Source: Solirubrobacteraceae bacterium
GTDB lineage: Bacteria; Actinomycetota; Thermoleophilia; Solirubrobacterales; Solirubrobacteraceae
Length of the DNA stretch: 41,532 nucleotides
NCBI GenBank assembly: GCA_025934395.1
Contig: JAICYC010000021.1
Coordinates: forward strand, 1 to 41,532
Direction of reading: 5' to 3'
A program made the position numbers and the translations under genes. The notes below the pieces were generated by a model that saw only the letters and a program-made list of their open reading frames with translations, was not told where the DNA came from and made no database searches. Below are positions 32,755 through 41,352 of the stretch, piece after piece (position 1 is the stretch's first letter; each line of letters begins with the position of its first letter).

Positions 32755-32833
32755 CGACGACCGCGACTGGCGCCTAGAGGTGGAAGCGACCACCGTGAAG
32801 CGGTCCGCACAGCAGCCGCGCGCCTGGGCACGA
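32755..32833 (+). promoter_or_regulatory. ZTP (pfl) riboswitch controlling glyA
   Basis: The two diagnostic conserved blocks of the pfl RNA are present in order: CGACTGGCG (32764-32772) and GCGCCTGGGCA (32820-32830). The first is followed by AGGTGG...CCACCG (32777-32795), which forms a hairpin. This class binds ZTP/ZMP, the folate-shortage alarmone, and commonly stands before glyA in actinobacteria. Between the aptamer and the GTG (32860) lies GAGGAGGAG, the ribosome binding site, so control of translation initiation is likely. Expected effect: more serine hydroxymethyltransferase when 10-formyl-THF is scarce. Confidence 0.9.
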
Positions 32834-32859
32834 GATCGTCTTCGAGGTGAGGAGGAGCT

Positions 32860-34182
32860 GTGTCCGAGTTGAGTCCCGACTACTTCAACCGTCCACTTGC
32901 GGAGGTCGATCCGGAGGTCGCTGCGGCGCTCGCGGGCGAGCTGGGGCGCGAGCAGGACACGCTCGAGATGATCGCCTCCGAGAACTTCGTCCCGCGCGCG
33001 GTGCTCGAATGCCAGGGCTCGGTGCTGACGAACAAGTACGCCGAGGGCTACCCGGGTCGCCGCTACTACGGCGGCTGCGAGTGGGTGGACGTCTCCGAGC
33101 AGCTCGCGATCGACCGCGCGAAGGCGCTGTTCGGCGCCGAGCACGCGAACGTCCAGCCGCACTCGGGGGCGCTCGCAAACACCTGTGCCTACCACGCGCT
33201 GCTCTCGCCGGGCGACACGATCATGGGGCTCTCGCTCGACCACGGCGGCCATCTCTCCCACGGGATGAAGATCAACGTGTCGGGGAAGCTGTACGAGATC
33301 GCCGCCTACGAGGTGGATCGCGAGTCGAGCCTGATCGACATGGACGAGGTCGCGCGGATCGCGCGCGAGCGCAGGCCGAAGCTGCTGCTGGCAGGCTGGT
33401 CGGCCTACCCGCGCGAGCTCGACTTCGCACGCTTCCGGGAGATCGCCGACGAGGTCGGAGCGGTGCTGATGGTCGACATGGCGCACTTCGCGGGGCTCGT
33501 CGCCGCGGGCATCCACCCCAACCCGTTCGACCACGGCGCGGACGTGGTCACGACCACCACGCACAAGACGCTCGGCGGCCCCCGCGCGGGCGTGATCCTG
33601 TGCAAGGAGGAGCTCGCCAAGAAGATCGACTCGGCGGTGTTCCCCGGCCAGCAGGGCGGACCGCTGGAGCACGTGATCGCAGCGAAGGCGGTCGCGTTCA
33701 AAATCGCTGCGAGCGAGCTGTTCGCCGAGCGCCAGCGCCGCACGGTCACCGGCGCCAGGGCCCTCGCGCGCGAGCTGCTCGGAGCGGGCCACGGGGTCAG
33801 CGTGCTCACGGGGGGCACCGACGTCCACCTCGTGCTCGTCGACCTCCGCGACGCCTCGCCGGAGCTGACCGGCAAGCAGGCCGAGGACCGCCTGCACGAG
33901 ATCGGGATCACGGTCAACCGCAACGCGGTCCCGTTCGACCCGCGTCCGCCGATGCAGGCGTCCGGGCTGCGGATCGGCACGCCCGCGCTCGCCACGCGCG
34001 GCCTGCAGGAGGAGGACTTCGAAGAGGTGGGCAGGATCCTCGCGCTCGCGCTCACCCCGGAGCACGACGCGCCGGGGATCGGCGGGCCCGAAGGCGAGCT
34101 CGCGCAGCGCGTGGCGGCGATCGTGGAGCGCTATCCGCTCTACGAGTCGCTTCCCGCGGCGGCGGCCGCGACGGCCGCCTAG
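32860..34182 (+). CDS. glyA: Serine hydroxymethyltransferase
   Basis: 440 residues from GTG 32860 behind GAGGAGGAG. PLP-dependent fold type I; it interconverts Ser plus THF and Gly plus 5,10-methylene-THF. [20 protein letters not shown] (catalytic Glu/Asn region), [38 protein letters not shown], and the PLP lysine Lys236 in [15 protein letters not shown] are present. The C-terminal [20 protein letters not shown] is also normal. Preceded by a ZTP riboswitch with its own promoter, which fits its role as main one-carbon supplier. Confidence 0.97.
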   Translation: MSELSPDYFNRPLAEVDPEVAAALAGELGREQDTLEMIASENFVPRAVLECQGSVLTNKYAEGYPGRRYYGGCEWVDVSEQLAIDRAKALFGAEHANVQPHSGALANTCAYHALLSPGDTIMGLSLDHGGHLSHGMKINVSGKLYEIAAYEVDRESSLIDMDEVARIARERRPKLLLAGWSAYPRELDFARFREIADEVGAVLMVDMAHFAGLVAAGIHPNPFDHGADVVTTTTHKTLGGPRAGVILCKEELAKKIDSAVFPGQQGGPLEHVIAAKAVAFKIAASELFAERQRRTVTGARALARELLGAGHGVSVLTGGTDVHLVLVDLRDASPELTGKQAEDRLHEIGITVNRNAVPFDPRPPMQASGLRIGTPALATRGLQEEDFEEVGRILALALTPEHDAPGIGGPEGELAQRVAAIVERYPLYESLPAAAAATAA

Positions 34183-34235
34183 AGGCCTCGCCGGAGCGCC
34201 CGAGCGCGCCTGCCGACCTACATCCCTGCGATGCT

Positions 34236-34241
34236 TAGCCG
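34236..34241 (+). promoter_or_regulatory. Possible -10 box of the WecA-type gene
   Basis: TAGCCG, six bases, then ATG at 34248. The last base deviates from TANNNT, so this is weaker than the others. Confidence 0.3.
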
Positions 34242-34247
34242 TAGGCG

Positions 34248-35609
34248 ATGGCGCATCCGACTGAGCTCGACGCGCTCTACGCGTTCCTGACGGCGGCGGC
34301 GATCGCGGCGTTGCTGACGCCGCTCTCGAAACGGGTCGCGTGGCGCGTGGGCGCGATCGACGAGCCGCGCGAGCGCGGCCTCTCGGACCGCGCCACGCCC
34401 CTGCTGGGCGGCCTTGCGATCTTCGCCGGCGCGGCCGTGGCGGCGCTGATCTGGCTCCCCACGGGCTACGTGACGGGCGCAGAACACCAGTACAAGCTGT
34501 GGCACGGCGTGCTGCTCGCCGCGGCGGTGATCACGGCCGTGGGCGCGCTCGACGACCGCTTCGACCTGCCGCCCGGAGCGAAGCTGCTCGGCCAGGTCGC
34601 CGCGGCCGCGATCGCCGTCCACTACGGCGTGGCGGTGAAGTCGATCACGCTGCCGTTCGTCGGCGCCCTCGCGTTCCCGAACGCGGGGATCACGAACGCG
34701 GGACCGCTGCTCACGGTCGTGGGGCTGGTGGCGATGATGAACGTGGTCAACTTCTCCGACGGGGTCGACGGGCTCGCGGCAGGCGTGTGCATGATCATCG
34801 CCGCCACGATGGCGGTGATCGCGTTCGACCTCGACCGCCAGCAGCCCGGCGTGCTGGCGGCGATCACCGCCGGCGCGGCGCTCGGGTTCCTGTTCTTCAA
34901 CTTCCCGCCCGCGTCGAGCTTCATGGGCGACTGCGGCGCGAACCTGCTCGGCCTCCTGATGGGGGTGATAACCGTCGAGGCGGCCGTCAAGACCGCCGCC
35001 GTGGTGTCACTGGTGCTGCCGCTGATCCTGCTCGCCGTGCCGTTCCTGGACACCACGTTCGTGGTGCTCAAGCGCCTGAAGTACCGGCAGCCGATCTACC
35101 GCTCCGACAGCGAGCACTTCCACCACCGCATGGCCCGGATCGGCTTCTCGAGCAGGCGCACGATCGCCTATCTCTACGGCTGGACGCTGATGCTCGCCGG
35201 CCTCGCGCTGGCGCTGCGCTTCATCCCCTACAGCGACCACAAAGGCCGCTACGACACCGGCTGGACGCTCGTGATCGTCGCGCTCGGGCTCGTGGTGGTG
35301 GCGGCGAGCGTGTACCTCGTCTACGTGCTCGAGATCCTCAAGTTCCGGCGGCTCGACTCGATCCGCCTGCGCCGCCTGCGACCTGAAGCCTCACCAGCGG
35401 AAATCGCGATGGATGTCGCCAAGCACCTGGAAACCGGTGAGTTCGACGCGGTGCACGATCCCCGGCACGCGAAACGGAAGCGGATGGTGGACGTGGTGGG
35501 GCCGGGGGCTGAGCAGCCCGTCGGCGAGGGACAGGTGGATCAGCACGGCGTAGGCACAGACCACGAGCGCAGCGACACGCAGGCGCCGGTCACCGCAGAC
35601 GGCGGCTAG
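34248..35609 (+). CDS. WecA/TagO-type polyprenyl-phosphate sugar-1-phosphate transferase
   Basis: 453 residues, a multi-pass membrane enzyme of the MraY/WecA superfamily (about 10-11 helices), which loads the first sugar phosphate onto undecaprenyl or decaprenyl phosphate. Catalytic motifs are VGALDDRFDLPP (Asp-Asp), NVVNFSDGVDGLAAG, SSFMGDCGANLLG and the cytoplasmic HFHHRMARIG (His-x-His-His), which marks the WecA branch over MraY. The core ends near residue 380 (35387). The remaining ~73 residues overlap the 3' end of the convergent mannosyltransferase by 219 bases; the first of these (AEIAMDVAKHLETGEFDAV) look protein-like, while the end does not. Likely initiates a cell-wall polysaccharide linkage; the order after glyA is conserved in actinobacteria. 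Confidence 0.92.
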   Translation: MAHPTELDALYAFLTAAAIAALLTPLSKRVAWRVGAIDEPRERGLSDRATPLLGGLAIFAGAAVAALIWLPTGYVTGAEHQYKLWHGVLLAAAVITAVGALDDRFDLPPGAKLLGQVAAAAIAVHYGVAVKSITLPFVGALAFPNAGITNAGPLLTVVGLVAMMNVVNFSDGVDGLAAGVCMIIAATMAVIAFDLDRQQPGVLAAITAGAALGFLFFNFPPASSFMGDCGANLLGLLMGVITVEAAVKTAAVVSLVLPLILLAVPFLDTTFVVLKRLKYRQPIYRSDSEHFHHRMARIGFSSRRTIAYLYGWTLMLAGLALALRFIPYSDHKGRYDTGWTLVIVALGLVVVAASVYLVYVLEILKFRRLDSIRLRRLRPEASPAEIAMDVAKHLETGEFDAVHDPRHAKRKRMVDVVGPGAEQPVGEGQVDQHGVGTDHERSDTQAPVTADGG

Positions 35610-36914
35610 CGGCAGTGGCCAGATCGCGTACCACGGCAGCAGCCACGCTGTGCAGAGGAGCAGGGCGATCGCCGTCCAGCCCACGCCCGCGCGCCAGTCG
35701 CCGCCGCGCGCCGTCCGCCGCAGCGCGAGCACCAGCACCACCGCGAACACACCCAGGAACAGGTGCCGCCACCACGCGGGCGGCGTCGAGCCGAGCCCGA
35801 GCATGCGCGCACTCTCGGCTGGGATGCTGTGCTTGGCGACGAGCTGCTGCTGCTCGCCGATCGCGTCCAGGAAGCCGAACGCGTGCGTTCCGAACGCGAT
35901 CAGCGCGATCACGGCGAGCACCAGCAGGCCGAGCGCGGCGGCGCCCCCGAGCGCCCAGCGCTCCCTCCCGCGCCGCGGCGAGAGCGCGAGGAACGGGAGG
36001 GCGAGCGCGGCTGTGATCTTCACGCCCACGCCGGCCGCGACCGCGCCGACGGCGGCGCGGTCGCGCGAGAGTCGCGCGCCCGCCGCCGAGGCGGCGGGGC
36101 GCGCGAGCGCGACCGCCCCCGCGAACGCGAGCAGCAGCAGCGTGTCGTTGTGCGCGCCGCCCACCGCCAGCGCGAGCACCACCGGGTTGAGCCCCACGAA
36201 CGCAGCCGCCCAGCGCCGCGAGTGCCCCGCGGCGCCGGCGGCGCGCGCGATCAGCGCCACCGCCCCGAGGCTGCTGAGCGCGGCGATCCCTTTGAAGACC
36301 CACACGTCCGCCGCCACGCCCAGCGGCGCGATCGCATAGGAGAGGAGCGTGAACAGCGGCCCGTAGGGGGAGTGCTGGAAGGGCCAGCCGATGAAGTGGA
36401 ACGTGGGGTCGGTGGGCGCCTGCGAGGGGAAGTGCGTATACGGGTCCAGGCCGTGCAGGGCGCCGAGGCGGCCGAACGCGATGTACCCGAACACGTCCTG
36501 GGAGATCAGCGGCGGGCCGAGCGAGTAGATCACGTGCGCGAGCACGATCGCCCCGGCGAGCAGCGCCGGCGCCAGCGACCGCGCGCCGAGCAGGGCGAGC
36601 GCATAGCCGCCGCACATGACGAGCATGAGCGTCTGAAAGCGGTCGCCCGGCAGCCCCACGCGCAGGCCCGAGAGCGGGCCGGCAAGCCACCCGGGCCAGC
36701 CGCCGGTGCGCGCGGGCACGTACTGCGTGGGTGCGCTCGCGGCGCCGGCGGCGAGCAGCAGCGAGGACGCGAGCACGGCCGCGAGGCCGAGCGTGCCCGA
36801 CGCGCGCAGCAGGCCCTGGGGCACGAGCGCCCGCTCGCCGCCGGCGCGACGCTGCTGGGGTCCGCCTGCCGCGGGAACGCTCCGGATCGGTGTCGTCGCC
36901 TCCAACGGCCCCAT
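35391..36914 (-). CDS. GT87/MptB-like polyprenol-phosphate-mannose dependent mannosyltransferase
   Basis: 507 residues from ATG 36914 (MGPLEATTPIRS). About 11-13 membrane helices. The diagnostic loop is PLISQDVFGYIAFGRLGALH, then GLDPYTHFPSQ and WPFQHSPYGPLFTLL, with the Asp of SQDVFGY as the likely catalytic residue. GLNPVVLALAVGGAHNDTLL and VAAGVGVKITAALALPF are also family-typical. These GT-C enzymes add mannose or another sugar from a polyprenol phosphate donor to lipoglycans or wall glycans outside the membrane. It converges on the WecA-type gene and overlaps its 3' end. The last ~35 residues (His/Arg-rich, PHHVHHPLPF) are in that overlap and look less conserved. Confidence 0.88.
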   Translation of the reverse strand: MGPLEATTPIRSVPAAGGPQQRRAGGERALVPQGLLRASGTLGLAAVLASSLLLAAGAASAPTQYVPARTGGWPGWLAGPLSGLRVGLPGDRFQTLMLVMCGGYALALLGARSLAPALLAGAIVLAHVIYSLGPPLISQDVFGYIAFGRLGALHGLDPYTHFPSQAPTDPTFHFIGWPFQHSPYGPLFTLLSYAIAPLGVAADVWVFKGIAALSSLGAVALIARAAGAAGHSRRWAAAFVGLNPVVLALAVGGAHNDTLLLLAFAGAVALARPAASAAGARLSRDRAAVGAVAAGVGVKITAALALPFLALSPRRGRERWALGGAAALGLLVLAVIALIAFGTHAFGFLDAIGEQQQLVAKHSIPAESARMLGLGSTPPAWWRHLFLGVFAVVLVLALRRTARGGDWRAGVGWTAIALLLCTAWLLPWYAIWPLPLAAVCGDRRLRVAALVVCAYAVLIHLSLADGLLSPRPHHVHHPLPFRVPGIVHRVELTGFQVLGDIHRDFRW

Positions 36915-36953
36915 TGTGACCGCGCGTTTGCAGCAGTCGTCGTCCGGTACCGC

Positions 36954-36959
36954 TAGCCT
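36954..36959 (+). promoter_or_regulatory. -10 box ahead of a ~90-base leader
   Basis: TAGCCT, with the gene start at 37058. Unlike most TAG-box genes here this one would have a long leader, which holds a hairpin-prone segment and a 12-bp direct repeat. Confidence 0.4.
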
Positions 36960-37016
36960 TTGTCCGCACCCACACGCGCCGGGAGAGCCGTGTGCGGGCG
37001 CAGTCACGCTGCAGTC

Positions 37017-37050
37017 GCCGGGCGTAACCCAGCGGAGAGCCGGGCGTAAC
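37017..37050. repeat. 12-bp direct repeat in the leader of the fusion glycosyltransferase gene
   Basis: GCCGGGCGTAAC occurs at 37017-37028 and 37039-37050, a 22-bp period (two helical turns), ending seven bases before the ATG. The GTAAC core repeated on one DNA face could be a response-regulator site (MtrA-type regulators of actinobacteria bind GTAAC-like direct repeats), or a translational element. Confidence 0.6.
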
Positions 37051-37057
37051 ACCCCAT

Positions 37058-39040
37058 ATGCGTCGTCGCCACCGTAAACGCTCCACGCGCACCGAGCCCC
37101 TACGTGCCCTCGACGGGGCCCAGCGCGTACTGATCCTGTCCGCCGACGTGGGCGAGGGGCACGCCGCCGCTGCGCGCGCGCTCGCGGAGCAGATCGAGGC
37201 CTCGCCGGGGTCCGCCTCGGTGACCGTGATCGACGGGCTCGCGGCGATGGGGCACGTGCTCCGTCCCGTGGTCGAGGACGGCTACCGCGTGCAGCTGCGG
37301 TTCTTCCCGTGGACCTACACCGTCATCTACTGGCTGCTCGAGCACGTGCTCCCGGTGCGCTGGCTGGCCAAGCGACTGCTGTGCATGTTCGGCGGCGGGC
37401 CGCTCGCCCGGGAGATCGCACGCCACGAGCCCGACGTGATCGTCTCGACCTATCCGGCGGTCACCGTCGTGCTCGCGCGCCTGCGCCGCAAGGGCATCGT
37501 CACCGCGACCACGATGGCGACGATCACCGACCTGACAGGCCTGTTCTTCTGGGCACAGCCGGGGATCGACATGCACCTCGTGATGTACGGCGAGTCGATG
37601 GAGCTCGTCGAGGAGATCGCCGGCCGCGACAGCGTCCGGCTGGTGCGGCCGCTGATCTCCGCCGAGTTCCTGGAGCCGCGGTGCGCGATCGAGGCGCGCC
37701 GGGCGCTCGGCCTGCGAGAGGACGGCCGCGTGGTGGTCGTCTCCGGCGGCGGCTGGGGGGTGGGGGACATCGCGGGCGCGGTGCGCGAGTTCACCCAGGT
37801 CAGGGACGTGACCGGGATCGTGTGCCTGGCGGGCCGCAACGAGCAGCTCGCCGAGCGGCTCCGCAGGATGTTCGCCGACGAACCCGCGGTGCACGTGCTC
37901 GGATTCACCGAGCGCATGCCGGAGGTGCTTGCTGCTGCGGACGTGCTGGTGCACTCCACCGGCGGCGTCACGTGCCTGGAGGCGCGCGCGGCGGGCACGC
38001 CGGTGGTCTCCTACGGGCTGCCCGTGGGCCATGCGCGCATCAACACCCGCGCGATGGCCGAGCTCGACCTGGTGCGGCTCGCCAACGACAAGCGGGAGCT
38101 CCGCGAGCACGTGCAGGCGACGTTCGCAGAGCGAGACGCGCAGGAGCAGGGCTCGGGGGACACCGAGCCGTCCGCGCTCGAGGTCGTGCTGAGCGCGCCG
38201 CGGCGCGTGCGGCCGATCCCGCGCTGGCGTCTGCGCACCGCCGCGTTCGCCACGCAGGCGGCGCTGTCGCTGGGCATCGGCGCGTGGATGATGTCCACCG
38301 ACGAGGTCACGGCGCTCGCGCAGAAGATGCTCGGCGTGCACCCGCTCTCGCACGTCGTCACCCACGAGCGCGAGGTGGGGCTGATCGTGCACGCCCCCGC
38401 GCGCGTGGGCGAACAGCTCGCGGGGACCCTCGCGCGCCAGGGGATCCACGTGACGTTCGCCGACGACGCCGGCGTCCCATCGCGCGCGCGTATCGGTCGC
38501 TACAACGCGCTCGGCGACGAACTGCTGCCCGAAGTGAACAGCGGCGCGTTGTTCCACTGGGTGCGCACGCGGAGCCTGCTGCGCTCGCAGGCGCGAGCGC
38601 TGGGCCTGCACAGCCGCTTCTACTACCTGCAGCCGCGCGGCGGGCTGTCGGTGGGCCAGCTCGTGCTCGCCCGCACCGCCGACGCCACGCCGGTCAAGGG
38701 CGCGCTGCGGATCTCGGCGACCGACCCGCTGCCTCAGCGCACGATGCGCGCGGGAGACGTGATCGTGGTCGAGCTGTCCGGCTCGCCCTCATCGCTGCGC
38801 GGGCTCGAGCGGATCGTGTCCTGGCTCGCGTCCGAGCGGCTCGGAGTTGAGCCGCTCTCCTTGCTCACGCGGTCCGCCGACGAAGAAGTCAGCGCGAGCA
38901 GCAGCGGCGACCTCGCCAGCAGCGCCGCGCCCGCGACGAGCAGCGCGAGCGAGACCGCGAGCGGGACGCCGCCCAACGGCGTGTCGCTGAAGTGCTCGCC
39001 GAGCAGGAGCGGCGCGAGCACCACCGGCACGACCGTCTGA
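37058..39040 (+). CDS. MGDG-synthase-like glycosyltransferase fused to a degenerate NodB domain
   Basis: 660 codons. Residues 20-345 are a GT28/MurG-like glycosyltransferase: [20 protein letters not shown] (the MGDG synthase N-terminal signature), [33 protein letters not shown], and the donor-binding [20 protein letters not shown] with [13 protein letters not shown] hydrophobic helix at about 393-412 follows, then residues 438-603 align along their length with NodB polysaccharide deacetylases. But TFDDGP is replaced by LIVHAP (442-447), RPPYG by LQPRG and the LLHD strand by VVELS, so it should be catalytically dead. From about residue 605 the frame runs antisense through the convergent transporter gene and looks non-conserved. 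Likely a membrane-anchored cytoplasmic glycolipid or wall-glycan transferase with an outward lectin-like domain (inference). Confidence 0.85.
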   Translation: MRRRHRKRSTRTEPLRALDGAQRVLILSADVGEGHAAAARALAEQIEASPGSASVTVIDGLAAMGHVLRPVVEDGYRVQLRFFPWTYTVIYWLLEHVLPVRWLAKRLLCMFGGGPLAREIARHEPDVIVSTYPAVTVVLARLRRKGIVTATTMATITDLTGLFFWAQPGIDMHLVMYGESMELVEEIAGRDSVRLVRPLISAEFLEPRCAIEARRALGLREDGRVVVVSGGGWGVGDIAGAVREFTQVRDVTGIVCLAGRNEQLAERLRRMFADEPAVHVLGFTERMPEVLAAADVLVHSTGGVTCLEARAAGTPVVSYGLPVGHARINTRAMAELDLVRLANDKRELREHVQATFAERDAQEQGSGDTEPSALEVVLSAPRRVRPIPRWRLRTAAFATQAALSLGIGAWMMSTDEVTALAQKMLGVHPLSHVVTHEREVGLIVHAPARVGEQLAGTLARQGIHVTFADDAGVPSRARIGRYNALGDELLPEVNSGALFHWVRTRSLLRSQARALGLHSRFYYLQPRGGLSVGQLVLARTADATPVKGALRISATDPLPQRTMRAGDVIVVELSGSPSSLRGLERIVSWLASERLGVEPLSLLTRSADEEVSASSSGDLASSAAPATSSASETASGTPPNGVSLKCSPSRSGASTTGTTV

Positions 39041-39741
39041 ATCACGAACACCACCGGCGCCACCTGGATCGCGGGACGCGACTGCAGCGCGCTCATCTCG
39101 CTGAGCGTCGCCACGCCCGAGGCCGCCGCCGTGGCCGCCGCCCAGGCGAGCGCCACCCACAGGTGGCCGTTGGACAGGTCATCGGAGGCGAGCTTCGTGG
39201 CCACGCCGCTCCACGCGAACGCGAGGCCCGCGCCGAGCATCGTGATCTCGGCGGCGCGGATGCGCAGCACGCTCAGCGCGTAGGGGAGCAGGCCCGCCGC
39301 ACCGAGCCCCACGAGCACGAGCGTGAGCGTCGCGTCCTCGGAGGTGTGAGTGGTGCTCCGCGGGGGCGCGCACAGCGCCGCGCCCACGACCCCCACGACG
39401 ATCGCGCACACCGCGATGTACTCGTTGCGGCCCGGGCGCTCGTCGAGCAGGTGCTCGGCGATCAGCATCAGCACGAGCAGCCCCGCGGCGAGCGCCGGCT
39501 GCACCACCACCAGCGGCGCCAGCAGCAGCGCCACCACCTGCAGCGGGAAGCCGAGGATCGTGAGCCCCGTTCCCATCAGCCAGCGCGCGCTGCGCACGAG
39601 CCGGACGGCGAGCGCGAGGCGCAGGTGCTCGTCGTGCGGCGCCTCGCGGGCGTCCATCGCCTGCACCGCGACGCCTAGGCTGTAGAGCGTCGAGGCGCCG
39701 ACCGCCGCCGCGATTCCCAGAACAAGCTCGAGCATGTCCAT
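38734..39741 (-). CDS. DMT-superfamily (EamA/NIPA-like) transporter
   Basis: 335 codons, with about nine to ten membrane helices: [109 protein letters not shown] and [18 protein letters not shown]. The paired four/five-helix repeat and the [20 protein letters not shown] segment fit DMT transporters, near the NIPA-like group. The substrate is unknown; a lipid-linked sugar or metabolite is suggested only by neighbours. After about residue 285 the frame is polar, Ser-rich and lies antisense to the fused glycosyltransferase (307-base overlap). The start overlaps the divergent deacetylase start by eight bases; ATG 39735 is an alternative. Confidence 0.85.
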   Translation of the reverse strand: MDMLELVLGIAAAVGASTLYSLGVAVQAMDAREAPHDEHLRLALAVRLVRSARWLMGTGLTILGFPLQVVALLLAPLVVVQPALAAGLLVLMLIAEHLLDERPGRNEYIAVCAIVVGVVGAALCAPPRSTTHTSEDATLTLVLVGLGAAGLLPYALSVLRIRAAEITMLGAGLAFAWSGVATKLASDDLSNGHLWVALAWAAATAAASGVATLSEMSALQSRPAIQVAPVVFVIQTVVPVVLAPLLLGEHFSDTPLGGVPLAVSLALLVAGAALLARSPLLLALTSSSADRVSKESGSTPSRSDASQDTIRSSPRSDEGEPDSSTTITSPARIVR

Positions 39742-40453
39742 CGACGATCATCGCAGCCCCCGCGTACCGCTCGCAGGCGCCGTCGCGGGCGCGGCGCTCG
39801 GGGCCTACCTGCTCCCCGGCGCCGCCGGGCTCGCCCGCGCGCTGCGCGCGCCGCTCGGGATCGAGGAGCGAACGGCGAGCCGCACCGGGTTCGCGCTCAC
39901 CTTCGACGACGGCCCGCATCCGCGCGGCACCCCGGCCGTGCTCGACGTGCTCGCGCGCGGGGGCGTGCGAGCGACGTTCTTCCTCGTGGGCGAGCAGGTC
40001 CGCCGCGACCCCGCGCTCGCCGCGGAGGTTCTCGCCGCCGGGCACGCTGTCGCGCTCCACTGCGACAGGCATCGCAACCTGCTGCGCCTCGCCCCGTGGC
40101 AGGTGCGCCAGGATCTCGCCCGCGCTCTGGCGACGATCCAGGACGCCACCGGCGTGAGCCCTTCGCTCTACCGCCCGCCGTACGGGGTCGCGAACGCCGC
40201 CGCGCTGCGGATCGCCTCCCGGCAGGGCTGGCGCACGCTGCTGTGGACCCATTGGGGGCGCGACTGGGAGGCGCGCGCCACGCCGGAGTCGATCGCCGCG
40301 CGCGTCACCGCCGGCGCGGGGGAGGGGTCGGTGCTGCTGCTCCACGACGCCGACGACTACTCCTCTCCGGGCAGCTGGGAGCGAACAGCCGCCGCGCTGC
40401 CGCGCGTGCTGGAGACGATGGCCTCGCGCGGGCTCGCAGCCGTCGATCCCTAG
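39734..40453 (+). CDS. Polysaccharide deacetylase (NodB/CE4)
   Basis: 239 residues. The N-terminal membrane anchor AVAGAALGAYLLPGAAGLA is followed by a full NodB domain outside the cell: motif 1 FALTFDDGPHPRG (Asp58 base, Asp59 metal), motif 2 ALHCDRHRN (metal His109 and His113), motif 3 LYRPPYGVANAAA, motif 4 LLWTHWGRDWEA, and motif 5 VLLLHDADDYSSP. Motif 2 is H-C-D-R-H rather than the common H-S/T-x-x-H, a small oddity. It removes acetyl groups from peptidoglycan or another N-acetylated glycan. No other start codon is available, so it overlaps the divergent transporter at the 5' end. Confidence 0.92.
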   Translation: MSIDDHRSPRVPLAGAVAGAALGAYLLPGAAGLARALRAPLGIEERTASRTGFALTFDDGPHPRGTPAVLDVLARGGVRATFFLVGEQVRRDPALAAEVLAAGHAVALHCDRHRNLLRLAPWQVRQDLARALATIQDATGVSPSLYRPPYGVANAAALRIASRQGWRTLLWTHWGRDWEARATPESIAARVTAGAGEGSVLLLHDADDYSSPGSWERTAAALPRVLETMASRGLAAVDP

Positions 40454-40461
40454 GCCCGCCC

Positions 40462-40488
40462 GGGAGCGCCGCGCGCGGGGCGGCGCCC
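40462..40488. terminator. Hairpin after the deacetylase gene
   Basis: GCGCCGC (40466-40472) pairs with GCGGCGC (40480-40486), extended by two G-C pairs across a bulged A; loop GCGCGGG. It begins nine bases after the stop and ends 11 bases before the next -10 box. No T-tract. Confidence 0.4.
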
Positions 40489-40499
40489 GCGCGGACGAC

Positions 40500-40505
40500 T
40501 AAAAT
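40500..40505 (+). promoter_or_regulatory. -10 box of the PAP2-like gene, leaderless
   Basis: TAAAAT, seven bases, then the in-frame TTG at 40513. The only AT-rich spot in the gap. Confidence 0.5.
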
Positions 40506-40512
40506 TCATCGC

Positions 40513-41352
40513 TTGGCAACCGCTGTCACAGTGAAGGAGCGCGGCGGCTCGGCCACGCCGCCGGGCGCGCTGGCGGCTCCGCTGCCACGCGCGCACCAGG
40601 TGCGCCGCACCCGCTGGTGGTTCGAGCTGCTCACGATCGCGTGGCTCGCGTGGGTCTACGACGCGATCACGAACCTCGCACCGCTGCGCCTCCCCGCCGC
40701 GCTCGCCCACGGGCGTGACGTGCTCTCGCTCGAGACGACGCTGCACATCGACCCCGAGCGCGGGCTCGACCGCTGGCTCGCCGGTCACCACACGCTCGGG
40801 CTCTGGATCTCCGACTACTACGACAACGCGCACTTCATCGTGACGCTCGGGCTCCTGGGCTTCCTGTGGTGGAGGCGCGCCGACATCTACCGGCCCCTGC
40901 GCAGCGCGCTCGTGCTCGTGAACCTGCTGGGCTTCCTGGTGTTCTGGCTCTACCCGGTGGCGCCCCCGCGGATGCTCGCGGGGTTCACCGACGTGGTCGC
41001 CGCCACCGGCGCGATCGGATCGTGGCACACGGGCTCGCTGGCCTCGCACGCGAACGAGCTCGCGGCGATGCCCTCGCTGCACATCGCGTGGGCGGGGTGG
41101 TGCACGCTCGCGCTGTGGCAGATCAGCGCACGCCGGTGGGTGCGCGCGCTAGCGATCGTCTATCCCCTCGCCACCACCTTCGCGGTGCTCGCGACGGGCA
41201 ATCACTACGTGCTGGACATCGTCGCCGGCTGGCTCGTGCTCGGCCTGGCGCTCGCGATCGTGCGCGCCGGCGCGCCCCTCGGGAGCCGCCTCAGGGCGCG
41301 CATGCGGCTCCCGCGAGCCTCGCATACGCCCGGCGCGCGCCCCGCGGGCTGA
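40513..41352 (+). CDS. PAP2-superfamily membrane enzyme, AUR1-like
   Basis: 279 residues if started at TTG 40513, which sits seven bases after TAAAAT; GTG 40531 is the alternative. Six membrane helices (about 40-58, 95-118, 128-146, 185-203, 208-228, 232-250). PAP2_3/AUR1-type motifs: WISDYYDNAHFIVTLGLLGF early, FWLYPVAPPRML, the catalytic ELAAMPSLHIAWAGW (Ser-x-His) and TGNHYVLDIVAGW (His nucleophile region). AUR1-like bacterial proteins transfer or remove head-group phosphates on lipids (inositol phosphate or lipid-linked phosphate). Its partner lipid is unknown. The context of WecA, mannosyltransferase and deacetylase suggests envelope lipid or glycan work. Confidence 0.85.
   Translation: MATAVTVKERGGSATPPGALAAPLPRAHQVRRTRWWFELLTIAWLAWVYDAITNLAPLRLPAALAHGRDVLSLETTLHIDPERGLDRWLAGHHTLGLWISDYYDNAHFIVTLGLLGFLWWRRADIYRPLRSALVLVNLLGFLVFWLYPVAPPRMLAGFTDVVAATGAIGSWHTGSLASHANELAAMPSLHIAWAGWCTLALWQISARRWVRALAIVYPLATTFAVLATGNHYVLDIVAGWLVLGLALAIVRAGAPLGSRLRARMRLPRASHTPGARPAG

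Noticed and set aside
36960-37057. Possible c-di-AMP (ydaO) or glycine riboswitch in the leader of the fusion glycosyltransferase
   Set aside because: GGGAGAGCC and CGGAGAGCCGGG look superficially similar, but the conserved cores of these classes (for example CCGAAGGAGCAA for glycine) are absent.
38866-39040. The Ser/Thr-rich tail of the fused glycosyltransferase as a functional extracellular linker
   Set aside because: It is exactly antisense to the conserved last helices of the DMT transporter, so its composition follows from the opposite strand rather than from selection.
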